DNA of 64,000 bases from CAYZQH01 sp050300015. Its GTDB lineage: Bacteria; Pseudomonadota; Gammaproteobacteria; Pseudomonadales; Cellvibrionaceae. Below, piece by piece: positions 12,801 through 18,758 of the stretch (position 1 is the stretch's first letter; the number at the start of each line of letters is the position of its first letter). The stretch spans positions 1-64,000 of the forward strand of contig JBNKWZ010000012.1 in assembly GCA_050300015.1 (NCBI GenBank), given 5' to 3'. Position numbers and translations under genes: made by a program. Below the pieces are notes generated by a model. It searched no databases. It saw only the letters and a list, made by a program, of their open reading frames with translations, and had not been told where the DNA came from.

Positions 12801-15153
12801 ACTTGCGCAAGCTGAACGCCGCTGGGCTGACAACATTAACACCGGTAACCGCTACTGTGGTGGTGGCTGTGGCACTCACCGGGTTGGCGGCAGCATCGGT
12901 AGCAGCAAGATCCAGAGCCTGGCTAAGTGATGTGCTTGCCCAGGTATCCGCAACCGTGATCGTTAAGCTGGCACTTCCAGTCGCGCCAGGGGCGAGGTCG
13001 CCAAGGCTCCAGGTAACCGTGCCGGCAGCCTCCGCACACGTACTGCCGCCGGTGCAACCGACGTAACTGGTATCAGCAAGCAGGTCCGTCGTAAGGCTTG
13101 TGCCGTAAACAGTCACGTTCGATTCATTGGTATAAGTTCCGGTGTACGTCAATTCGGTAACACCGTCCGCCGCAATCGAATATGCGCTAGGCGTCAGTTT
13201 TAGGCTCACGCGCGGCGCATCGACCATAACCGCCAAAGGCTCGGGTATCTGAACACCGAAATCACTGACCACTGACGCTTGGTTGTTGTACACGCCCGCA
13301 TCTGATGCGGCCATGGCTTCGAAGGTAAGGGTCAAACTCGACCCCGGACTGACTGCAATCGAAGGGGACAGGCTCCAGGTGAGCACCTGGCCACTCACAG
13401 CCGGTTCATTGGTCGTCGCACCGCTGGCACTGCTCGCCACGTAACTGAACCCATCCGGCAGAGTATTCACAAACTGATTCACTGCCAACGGGTCCGCTGC
13501 ACCCGCAGGATTGCTGATGCTGATTGTGAACTCAACCGTATCGCCAACGCCCACTTCGGTTTTATCCACACTTTGACTGACCGCCGGCGCTAGGCCACAA
13601 ATATTGATCGCGGTGCCGATGACCGCCACCTGGCTGCCGGTGACGTCCGGGTTGCCGTACCAGTTCTCGCTGACGATGGGCGTGAGTGTAGGGCTGTGAT
13701 CAGGAAACACCGCTTGCTGGCCAGCCGCCCAGGCACCGCCCACATAGATGTGATTTGCACTGTCGCCACTAAGATATGAAAAGGTCCGGTTGTCTATACC
13801 GGAAGGGGTCATGCCATCATCGACCAACAGGTTGTCATCAAGCGCCTGGGCGGCGATCAGGTATTGGCCCTTTGGCACGCCCGCAGAGTCCCACGTACCC
13901 GTCCAGGTATTAAGGGTGCCGTCCACCAGGGTGGCATCATCTGCCTTGATCCAAGTACTGCCCGTATCCGCCGTGGTCGCCTCGCCGTCGCCGTTGCGGT
14001 CGAACCAGTAAAAAAATTCCACTGCCTGCACTGAAGTCACCACGCTACCATTTTGGAGCGCGAGCGTATCCTGCACCCGCGCCTGCAATTTGTAGCTGCC
14101 AGGGCAGCTCGCCGGAGGGGTAGCATTAATCTCAGCGATAATTGGCTGGCTGTAGGGTTCCGTTTGGTTAAACGATAAATAGTCACCAAAAGGGCCAACT
14201 GTGCCAGTATCCGCAACCCAGTTTTTGGATATGGCGCAATCTTTTTGCAGGGGATTATTGAGACTATTGGCGGTGCAGAACATCATCGCTATCGGTGTGC
14301 TGCGGGTAATTTTCGGTCCACCCAAAGCAGAGGCGTCGAGCATTGCCACCGGGATCTGATAATCCACGAAATACTCGTTACAAGAGTTCTTTGAAACCAA
14401 CTTCGCGCGGGTGGTGCCATAGTCCCAACTGGTCTCGGCCGAACCATTCGGCCAGCTGTCCAGAGGACTGAGGCTGTTCTGGAAATTCAAAATACCGCCG
14501 CTTGCTCCGGTGAAGGCGGTAGGGTTGTGGCCAAGCAGGTGCACATAGGGATCGTTGGCATAATCAAGCGAATGGCTTGCCGATTCCCCCCAAATGCCTG
14601 CCAGGATGTCCACCTCCTGCCCAGGGGAGCCCACCGAACCATCCAGATGCGCCGCCAGTGAACGAAAACCGGAACCTTCAATATCAAAAAAAACCGTCCA
14701 CAATGCTGACGACCAGGGGTTACCTGCGCTGGCTCTGCCCGCGTTAGGTCCCGTGGCGTAATTGTGCGCAGGCGCCTCTACGCGCCAACGAAACATCAAT
14801 ACATCATCAGCCTCGGTCGCACCCTGATACAGGGCGTAATATATGCTGGGCAAGCTTCGATCATCGCAGGAGGATGACACATTGACATAACTCTGCGGCG
14901 CAGTACCGCCATTGGAGGTATCCTTATTGCGCGCATCAGCCAAGTCGTTTTGAAAACGTGTGTAGGGCTGCCAATCGCCGCAAGTGGTGCCGCAGTCCTT
15001 TGCATCGGCTGGCTCGGCCGGCCACGCAATGGGTTGATAATGAACCGCCGCACCAGCACCACTCTGCCACTCGGGAGGAAAAGGATCGGCAACCGCAGAG
15101 AGCGCAAAGAAAAAACCTACAAGACAAACGCCGATTTTTAATCCGTATGACAT
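3802..15153 (-). CDS. Giant multidomain surface protein: DUF11 and cadherin-like repeats joined to an OmpA-family outer-membrane protein
   Basis: About 3,783 residues from an ATG at 15153 preceded by GGAGA; an in-frame start 34 codons earlier lacks this and would bury the signal peptide (MSYGLKIGVCLVGFFFALSAVA). Order: exported N-terminal domain of unknown fold (about 23-525); a long series of DUF11-type repeats with D-x-LPxG-F/V signatures (about 530-1775); an SdrD B-like segment (about 1790-1860); about eight or nine roughly 100-residue cadherin/Ig-like repeats with DEDT, LPxHG and Y-T-P-x-x-D-Y-x-G motifs (about 1890-2690); a HYR/Calx-beta-like stretch; further Ig-like repeats. Around 3377-3405 there is a GG-rich, hydrophobic, RR-ending tail like a GlyGly-CTERM sorting signal. 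A second signal-peptide-like segment follows at once (about 3401-3424), then a beta-barrel (about 3425-3625) and an OmpA peptidoglycan-binding domain (about 3665-3783) with the H-T-D-S-x-G and E-N-R-R-V-E motifs. Probable role: cell-surface adhesin or envelope tether. The frame is uninterrupted. Confidence 0.85.
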   Translation of the reverse strand: MSYGLKIGVCLVGFFFALSAVADPFPPEWQSGAGAAVHYQPIAWPAEPADAKDCGTTCGDWQPYTRFQNDLADARNKDTSNGGTAPQSYVNVSSSCDDRSLPSIYYALYQGATEADDVLMFRWRVEAPAHNYATGPNAGRASAGNPWSSALWTVFFDIEGSGFRSLAAHLDGSVGSPGQEVDILAGIWGESASHSLDYANDPYVHLLGHNPTAFTGASGGILNFQNSLSPLDSWPNGSAETSWDYGTTRAKLVSKNSCNEYFVDYQIPVAMLDASALGGPKITRSTPIAMMFCTANSLNNPLQKDCAISKNWVADTGTVGPFGDYLSFNQTEPYSQPIIAEINATPPASCPGSYKLQARVQDTLALQNGSVVTSVQAVEFFYWFDRNGDGEATTADTGSTWIKADDATLVDGTLNTWTGTWDSAGVPKGQYLIAAQALDDNLLVDDGMTPSGIDNRTFSYLSGDSANHIYVGGAWAAGQQAVFPDHSPTLTPIVSENWYGNPDVTGSQVAVIGTAINICGLAPAVSQSVDKTEVGVGDTVEFTISISNPAGAADPLAVNQFVNTLPDGFSYVASSASGATTNEPAVSGQVLTWSLSPSIAVSPGSSLTLTFEAMAASDAGVYNNQASVVSDFGVQIPEPLAVMVDAPRVSLKLTPSAYSIAADGVTELTYTGTYTNESNVTVYGTSLTTDLLADTSYVGCTGGSTCAEAAGTVTWSLGDLAPGATGSASLTITVADTWASTSLSQALDLAATDAAANPVSATATTTVAVTGVNVVSPAAFSLRKSASEIQVAPGDSLTYTLNYNNYGGTAATDVVLTDTLPAGVTYSSCTGGCDQIASTVTWNLGTIAAGASGSVSVTVAVASPFTAPNPAVNTASINWSGGVAVGTSADVGITGQACNTYYFSDTTGDVGASGNQKLALLSPVPTAATTGSSVTVTAPSVSTATFSTPLSFFQDPATTSDVPFSGNITTNIYIDRSNGPALNLRASVYDYDSATGTQTLLGQNDPLSDGQYNGSSKGLLSVSVPTSGTLSKGHRLLWTFEAQSNHNSNTYSVQFQYGGTVANTVSGSGTTAALSGASFCVTPPANLLVSESASENQLTGGATDQVVFTVQYANTGAADADNATLINALPSGFTNCEYSMDNSNWASCSDSVTPAHTFSLGTLAGGASGAVYLRGNAPAGSVGGDTLTASASIVSDQTTEKTATAAIEVLSAGGGGTAELALLMSADKNGLVPGESVTYTLTVINIGGVSATNVEINNTLPVADYFSYTMCSNGCSHVGNDLSWAIGTLAAGASQAVSYTMTVGATNLTAGISAIDDDALASGDGLSDAASNTVTVYLSGNPQLSIAGSASPNAGLAPKATTAYSWSVTNNGSVSATAVQVIVPIPGELEYAGNASASVGSARFDGVNNEVILTAGDLVAGASAVLSFNARVLPVIASGTTVITATGTASASNAQASSANVLVSATAAASFNLVQNVSGGSAYPAALLTASATSTTEIEVDKPENFGLGQKVMIGAAVATVVATSATTITLDQAVTAPDSTAVVGGLRYLINYQHTGDATAINAVLNQVLPTGIEYYLATPAPASAPSVGSNGTLIWNLGDLSPGHTGGFEVWAFPSGDPGAFTITATLEADNADTETASVESLIGGLTLAKATSTPQVVAGSTVSYSITLSNSLGSAISPVRVDDQLPPGFSYRTGTASVGGIASEPDFAIDDTAFSNPFWDNLTVPAGAELLIEFDADVDADAGAGVYQNTLSATAPATVGLQAYDTLARGDDDVTVLASDQATVTGIVFHRTSATGTSYVPGEDSPLESVQVEIYQNGADCSDLYAPDCYIVYTDADGRFAQVVTSGTWAINVVTGSGELDGAWPQRVGSNDDTYSLAALEVVADQNGFGELTGTSIVTDVDIATDEDMPYTFAAAAFIAAFTDTNGGDALQTLRIDSLPEHGILTLAATPVVVNETLAVSDIANLVYTPGVDYNGADSFGWNATDGLAYDSSAALVNITVNPVADPSESTIVDINKTLDEDTALTFAASDFSTALNDSSGGSNLVRIRIDALPEHGALTLNNSAVLVNAEIDAADIANLVYTPVADYNGTDAFAWNAFDGAVYAAANASVNLTITPVADSNESTIVDINKTLDEDTALTFAASDFSAALNDSSGGSNLVRIRIDALPEHGALTLNNSAVLVSAEIDAADIANLVYTPVADYNGTDTFAWNAFDGAVYAAANASVNLTITPVADPGEVVAANFAKAIAEDTVLAFSVEDFTSHFTDASGGAALVTLRVDALPDKGVLRLAGVNVTLNQAIPVNLLDSLTYTPEANYAGADQWQWNGSDGTAFASASAEVAITITEVTDPIAAFDFELQLLEDTPFTFTATHFDDHFDAGADALPLTYVAVATLPAAGVLSLYGFPVEAGDSLLRVDLDFLLYTPTAEYFGEDDFTWRAGNGEVWSEAATITFNIANVVDLGAVMEFAIELDEDTEYVFSASEFTAHYSNEIEQTELATVRVTQLPSHGNLYLFNVMVSPNTDIQVADLVELVYVPAEDYAGADRFDWNGSDGNAFAAAGASVQITVHPVADPGEAADIVRQLDEDSSLRSEPEWFTQAFAAGETETDLVSVRVDSLPNHGTLTLRGVPVTVGQVITLADWSNVIYQPEAEFSGDDGFAWSGFDGTLYSANGARVILQVLEINDGPVSADEEITLAQGETATIDVLSGAYDNDNDVLTVVSAYSDFGTVTIVNNQLVFLPDAKFSGVAQITYLISDGKGGLSESTVIVNVLGNGDEPALEVPEDKFESATALYTKIDLGVARAEDRFGNPLPVSLVDGVTFFEPGINRVFWQAVDVDGNRRVEMQEVKVRPLISVEKDQRMLEGRRGRIGVYLNGASPEYPLAIPYTVTGTASVSDHNLRSGTLVIRAGLEGYIEFDVFSDGSTDANETLIVTLDPTNNRGNRFEHKVTITEGNVAPVVTVFGEQNGDKRLTFSRDESEGQAVLKAMVFDDNPEDTHTWQWLTPGHETPDLDTDVSQFTLDPQSMIAGLYTFEVSVTDSGTPALMQNQRVYIEIVDRLAPIADGLADFDRDLIPDAVEGYGDDDGDGIPNYADSRDECNVLHEEIIDQDGYLIEGEPGVCLRRGFFTAQGESGGALITDGDVAVQRNALTPDPDADNVCGVFDYIGYGLPEAGQSYHIVMPQRKPIPANAVYRKFMNGQWGFFVEDESNSIASAPGEQGFCPPPGGAVWQPGLTPGHWCVQLTVADGGPNDDDGVANGTVVDPGGVAVLKSINQAPVSEDFGIQGDAGANVVLSPLEHTDDPDGDALTVINASATFGTVTINADNTLTLMPPAEYLGEILVTYTVSDGRGGISVANISVEVAVAAASTPVRLRTRGGAFGGVELTFLVGFLAFGICLRRGSRRARLSLGLGLIAMFSTFQAQADNEPTADGFEPHFFVSGRLGLARSLTTTGELERRFDRIGYNIDVTHIDRLDMGYALGIGYQFRDHWAVVGGGAHLGEFAIDLEGELDDEEAFYRAAETLHPESAKGLFAALQYQVPFGERWRASFRLGALSWKGEYSTHLLDMGGQEVGDDRQSGTDLYLGGGVALALDRRWSIDAGWERYFFDNHDVDFWSLGLSYRFGFRKQDSPVASKPQPQEPPQWLPIEEPVPEKLNEQSCQMFTGSLHGVNFESASAKLTAEAIETLVLVKSVLDEFPDITIAIAAHTDSIGSEASNLALAQARAESVRDFLIAHDILPERLHAEGFGEKRPIASNDTPQGRAENRRVEIRLVEDGKHNCDE
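8443..9126 (-). repeat. Two near-identical 342-bp tandem repeats inside the giant surface protein gene
   Basis: The sequence ataaaccgcgccgtcaaa recurs at 8491 and 8833, a period of 342 bp (114 codons). The two units are almost identical at DNA level, whereas the other cadherin-like repeats of the gene have diverged strongly. The encoded units share D-E-D-T-A-L-T-F-A-A-S-D-F and A-D-Y-N-G-T-D motifs. This indicates recent duplication or gene conversion and a site where copy number may change. Confidence 0.85.
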
Positions 15154-15576
15154 CAAAGATTCTCCAATTTGAATCGAGCACCTTTCAAGAATAGAAGTGC
15201 GCTTCCTTTCAATATGGAACGGATTGGCATGACTGGAGTGGTTATCATTAAACAAATGAATATCAAACCCTTGATAACCATGAATACGTTAAATATGAAG
15301 TATCTGAACGGTGTGATGAGGTGGTGGTGAACTAAGACAGAACCGCGCCGGTTGCAGCACTTAGCTCGCTCTGAACCTATTGCGCTTAAAACATTAAGGT
15401 AATCTTTGGCATGAGCTCAAGCCTGAGCTTGCTCTGTGTTGGGCAAGGCCTACCGCATCCACCCAAAAGCGTGCAATCGGCAATGGCCTGTTAAGGTGAT
15501 TTTTGGTGCCACTTAAGCCGAAAGGCGAGATGGTGTCAGTGAATGCAGATAATTTCGAGAAAAGACAGCCCCCGTC
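15154..15576. other. Intergenic region upstream of the giant surface protein gene
   Basis: 423 bases between the start of the giant surface gene and the end of rlpA, which is on the same strand. It should hold the promoter of the giant gene. The only structure I see is the inverted repeat at 15239-15280; the rest carries no convincing gene or terminator. Confidence 0.5.
15239..15280. promoter_or_regulatory. 9-bp inverted repeat upstream of the giant surface protein gene
   Basis: TGGTTATCA (15239-15247) and TGATAACCA (15272-15280) are perfect inverted repeats separated by 24 bases. They lie roughly 85-130 bases before the ATG at 15153 on the minus strand, a position suitable for an operator or a leader hairpin. 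No matching regulator is identified. Confidence 0.35.
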
Positions 15577-16413
15577 TTACATCTCCACCACATGCGCCTC
15601 GGCAACGTCTTTATCTGTCAATTTTTGCCGTAAGTCTAGCAAATCAAAATTATCCAAAAGCGGGCCGACAAACACTTTATACAAATTCCGCGCTTGCTCT
15701 TTTCGAATAAACACGGGGTAACCTGTAATCTGGGTGGTGCGTGACTTCAATTGCTCTGCACTGCTACGTTGACTAAACGCACCAAGCTGCAAATACGTCA
15801 TTTTTGTTTCTGTTTTTTGAGGTGTTGAGCGTGCCAATATGGGGGATTGGGTGTCCACCACATCGATGCGAACCTTAGCGGTACCCTTGGAGTGAAACCC
15901 TAACTTTTTAGCCGCCGTATAGCTTAGATCAATAATACGATCACTGTGGAATGGCCCTCGGTCATTCACGCGAACAGTCACTTGTTTATGGTTGGCGAGG
16001 TTTGTCACCACCACATAACAGGGAATGGGTAGTGTTTTGTGGGCGGCAGACATACCGTACATGTCATAAACTTCACCATTGGATGTTTTACGGCCATGAA
16101 ACTTATTACCATACCAAGAGGCATACCCCGTTTGAGAAAACCCTCGGGTATCGAAATTGATATGGTAGGTCTTGCCAAGCACGGTATAAGGGGATTTATT
16201 ACCCGCGAGGGTGACCATCTCGTGCGTAGGAGTCGCATCGGGAATATGGTCCACCTCAACTTCATGACTGGGGCCACTGTCTTTTTCATGGGCCGGCGCT
16301 GGGCCCACTTTGATATTGATCTCCTCCAAGGCAGGACGCGTTTGCGTAGACCCACAACCGGCAAGCCATAACCCCGTAATAGCGATAAAAGTACTAACAA
16401 AAAACCAACGCAT
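15577..16413 (-). CDS. rlpA: RlpA septal-ring lytic transglycosylase lipoprotein with SPOR domain
   Basis: 278 residues. RlpA cleaves glycan strands, preferring peptidoglycan stripped of stem peptides, and localises to the division septum. The N-terminus is a lipoprotein signal with lipobox L-A-G-C at about residue 20. A double-psi beta-barrel RlpA domain occupies about 90-190, with G-Y-A-S-W-Y-G near its start and R-V-N-D-R-G-P-F in its core. A SPOR domain (about 205-278) starts at Y-L-Q-L-G-A-F and should bind denuded glycan. The start codon overlaps the stop codon of mltB by one base (TAATG), so the two are translationally coupled at the end of the mrdA-rodA-mltB-rlpA series. Nothing in the sequence suggests loss of function. 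Confidence 0.93.
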   Translation of the reverse strand: MRWFFVSTFIAITGLWLAGCGSTQTRPALEEINIKVGPAPAHEKDSGPSHEVEVDHIPDATPTHEMVTLAGNKSPYTVLGKTYHINFDTRGFSQTGYASWYGNKFHGRKTSNGEVYDMYGMSAAHKTLPIPCYVVVTNLANHKQVTVRVNDRGPFHSDRIIDLSYTAAKKLGFHSKGTAKVRIDVVDTQSPILARSTPQKTETKMTYLQLGAFSQRSSAEQLKSRTTQITGYPVFIRKEQARNLYKVFVGPLLDNFDLLDLRQKLTDKDVAEAHVVEM

Positions 16414-17450
16414 TATGATGACCGACTGTTGATTTGTTGCTTTCGCAACGCTAAGACCTCTTTACTTAACTCCCACACTGCGCGCGCGTACATGTGGCTG
16501 CGATTATAGCGCGTAATCACATAAAAGTTATTAAATCCCAAAAGGTATTCCGGCCCATCGGGCTGATCATATTCCAACAGTACGGCGGGCTCCTCGCTTA
16601 AGCCCGTAAAATTGCCTACGAGCTTTTGCGCTTGCCACTGACTCACTTGCATACTGGGGCGGCTGCCAGTATTCACGTTAAATGCTTCATGGGTTGGCTT
16701 ATTTTGGCTTGGCAGTGTGACAGGCAACAGCACTTGCTTACCGTTTTGCCAACCATGAGCTTTAAAGTAGTTGGCCACACTGGCAATGGCATCTTGCTTG
16801 TTGTTCCAAATATCAGCGACGCCATCACCATCATAATCACGAGCGTACCGCCGATAACTGCTGGGGATAAATTGACCGTACCCCATCGCACCGGCATAGG
16901 AGCCCATCAGTTTTAAGGGGTTTTGCTGCTGCTCTTTCGTTAACAGAAAAAACGCCTCAAGTTGAGAGGTAAAAAACTTGCTTCTGGGTGGGTAATCAAA
17001 ACCCAGTGTGGTTAAGGCATCTATCACACGGTAGCTGCCCATATAACGGCCATAGCGTGTTTCCACACCAATAATCGCCACAATAATCTCTGGCGCGACG
17101 CCATATTGTTCGCTCACTTTACTTAGGGTATCTGCATTCTCTTCCCAAAAGGCAACACCTTGCGCCACACGATCAGCGCCGAGAAAAATATTTCGGTATT
17201 CATGCCAAGGCTTGGTTTTTTCAGCTGGGCGCGCAATGGCATCCAAGATGCTTTGCTTTTTTTCTGCCTGCGCCAATACGGAAGTGATCGCCTCGCGCGT
17301 AAAGCCGTGCTCTTTTACCATCTTTTGCAAAAAAGCTTCCGCCTTCGAGTGGGTAGCATAAGAGGTTGTCTCGCTTGCCATTGCAACAGAGGATACCGCC
17401 ACCGGCGCCATAACCAAACTCAACACTGAAATCAGTTTTTTTAATAACAT
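16413..17450 (-). CDS. mltB: Lytic murein transglycosylase B
   Basis: 345 residues from the ATG at 17450. A GTG two codons earlier is possible, but AAGGG sits 5 bases before the ATG. MltB cleaves the MurNAc-GlcNAc bond and forms 1,6-anhydro ends during wall turnover. The catalytic glutamate lies in I-I-G-V-E-T-R-Y-G (near residue 120). The family signatures Y-A-G-A-M-G-Y-G-Q-F and the D-Y-D-G-D-G-V-A-D-I-W calcium-loop-like motif are present. The N-terminus is a signal peptide ending A-M-A; I do not see a clear lipobox, so this form is probably periplasmic or processed rather than acylated. It lies between rodA and rlpA, as in Pseudomonas. Confidence 0.93.
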   Translation of the reverse strand: MLLKKLISVLSLVMAPVAVSSVAMASETTSYATHSKAEAFLQKMVKEHGFTREAITSVLAQAEKKQSILDAIARPAEKTKPWHEYRNIFLGADRVAQGVAFWEENADTLSKVSEQYGVAPEIIVAIIGVETRYGRYMGSYRVIDALTTLGFDYPPRSKFFTSQLEAFFLLTKEQQQNPLKLMGSYAGAMGYGQFIPSSYRRYARDYDGDGVADIWNNKQDAIASVANYFKAHGWQNGKQVLLPVTLPSQNKPTHEAFNVNTGSRPSMQVSQWQAQKLVGNFTGLSEEPAVLLEYDQPDGPEYLLGFNNFYVITRYNRSHMYARAVWELSKEVLALRKQQINSRSS

Positions 17451-17609
17451 GGTCACCCTTGTTTTAATTCCTAAGGTTCCTTAGTGGTTGCTCACCGCTC
17501 TGCTATTGTTTTTAGAAACCCCCTCAAAAATAGAGATTTCTGTAAAGGCAAGGCTCGAGCGTTTCGAAAAGCGCAGTTTACGGGTGTAAATGAACATTTG
17601 AGACAGGTT

Positions 17610-18758
17610 CTATATGGTCACCTTTTTGCGCTCGGTGGCCACGGCCATTAGCAGCCCAAACCCTAGCATCAGAGTAATCAACGATGTGCCCCCTAAGCTC
17701 ACCAAAGGTAAGGGGACGCCCACAATGGGCAGCAACCCCGACACCATACCAATATTGACAAATACATAGACCATAAAGGTTAAGGTAATACTCCCCGCCA
17801 ACACACGCCCGAAGGTAGTTTGCGCGTTTGCAGCGATCCAAATACCACGGCTGATCACACAAAAATACAGGCACAACAAGAGCAAGACTCCCTTCAACCC
17901 AAATTCTTCTGCAAGTACCGCAATAATAAAATCCGTATGGCTTTCGGGTAAAAAGTCTAGTTGGGATTGCGTGCCGGCTCCCCAGCCTTTACCGGCCCAT
18001 CCCCCTGAGCCGATGGCAATTTTAGACTGGATAATATTCCAGCCTGCACCCAGTTTATCCGCACTAGGGTCCAATAACGTAAGAACTCGCTGCTTTTGGT
18101 AATCGTGCATCACAAAATGCCACATGGGCCAACTGCCGCTCACCACCAAAACCAACGCGCCAACAATATATCGCCAGGGCAAACCCGCCAGAAATAGGCC
18201 TATCAAGCCTGAAACGGACACCAACAATGCGGTCCCTAAATCAGGCTGTTTCAATATCAACATCGCAGGCAACACAACAATGACCAATGACACCAATATA
18301 TGCTTAAAGCGGGGTGGCAGCACACGCGTTGAGAAATACGCGGCAATACTGATGGGCACCGCCAATTTGAGGACTTCAGAGGGTTGAAAACGCACCACGC
18401 CTAAATTTAACCAACGCTGTGCACCCTTGGCACCAACCCCGGCCACCAACACCAGTATGAGTAACAAAAGCCCTGCGAAATAAAACCAATAAGCCCAGCG
18501 CTCTAAAAAATGCAGGTTAACTTGCGCCACACAAAACATGGCACCATAGGCCAAGGTAAAAAACACCACTTGGCGTTTGATCATATAGGGGCTATAACCA
18601 CTGGCGCTCATTAACACCGTGATACCGTATGCGGTTAACAACATTAAGCTCAGTAGTAACAGTGGGTCCACATGGATGATGCGCCAGAAGCTTTCACTGC
18701 GTTTAAAGTGGGTATTGGAGTCCGGTAGCTGGCGAACAAAATCTTTATTCGGGCTCAT
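17610..18758 (-). CDS. rodA: Rod-shape peptidoglycan glycosyltransferase RodA
   Basis: 382 residues with about ten membrane helices, the SEDS-family length. RodA polymerises lipid II into glycan strands for side-wall elongation, together with PBP2. Family motifs include the cytoplasmic/periplasmic loop G-A-G-T-Q-S-Q-L-D-F-L-P-E-S-H-T-D-F (essential SEDS loop) and the C-terminal P-L-P-L-V-S-L-G-G-T-S segment. The gene overlaps the end of mrdA by 14 bases, indicating coupled translation of the RodA-PBP2 pair. A 159-base gap separates it from mltB. Confidence 0.95.
   Translation of the reverse strand: MSPNKDFVRQLPDSNTHFKRSESFWRIIHVDPLLLLSLMLLTAYGITVLMSASGYSPYMIKRQVVFFTLAYGAMFCVAQVNLHFLERWAYWFYFAGLLLLILVLVAGVGAKGAQRWLNLGVVRFQPSEVLKLAVPISIAAYFSTRVLPPRFKHILVSLVIVVLPAMLILKQPDLGTALLVSVSGLIGLFLAGLPWRYIVGALVLVVSGSWPMWHFVMHDYQKQRVLTLLDPSADKLGAGWNIIQSKIAIGSGGWAGKGWGAGTQSQLDFLPESHTDFIIAVLAEEFGLKGVLLLLCLYFCVISRGIWIAANAQTTFGRVLAGSITLTFMVYVFVNIGMVSGLLPIVGVPLPLVSLGGTSLITLMLGFGLLMAVATERKKVTI

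Noticed and set aside
8020..13066. Many plus-strand open frames of up to 200 codons
   Set aside because: They lie opposite the continuous giant surface-protein frame and are explained by its high GC content and repeats.
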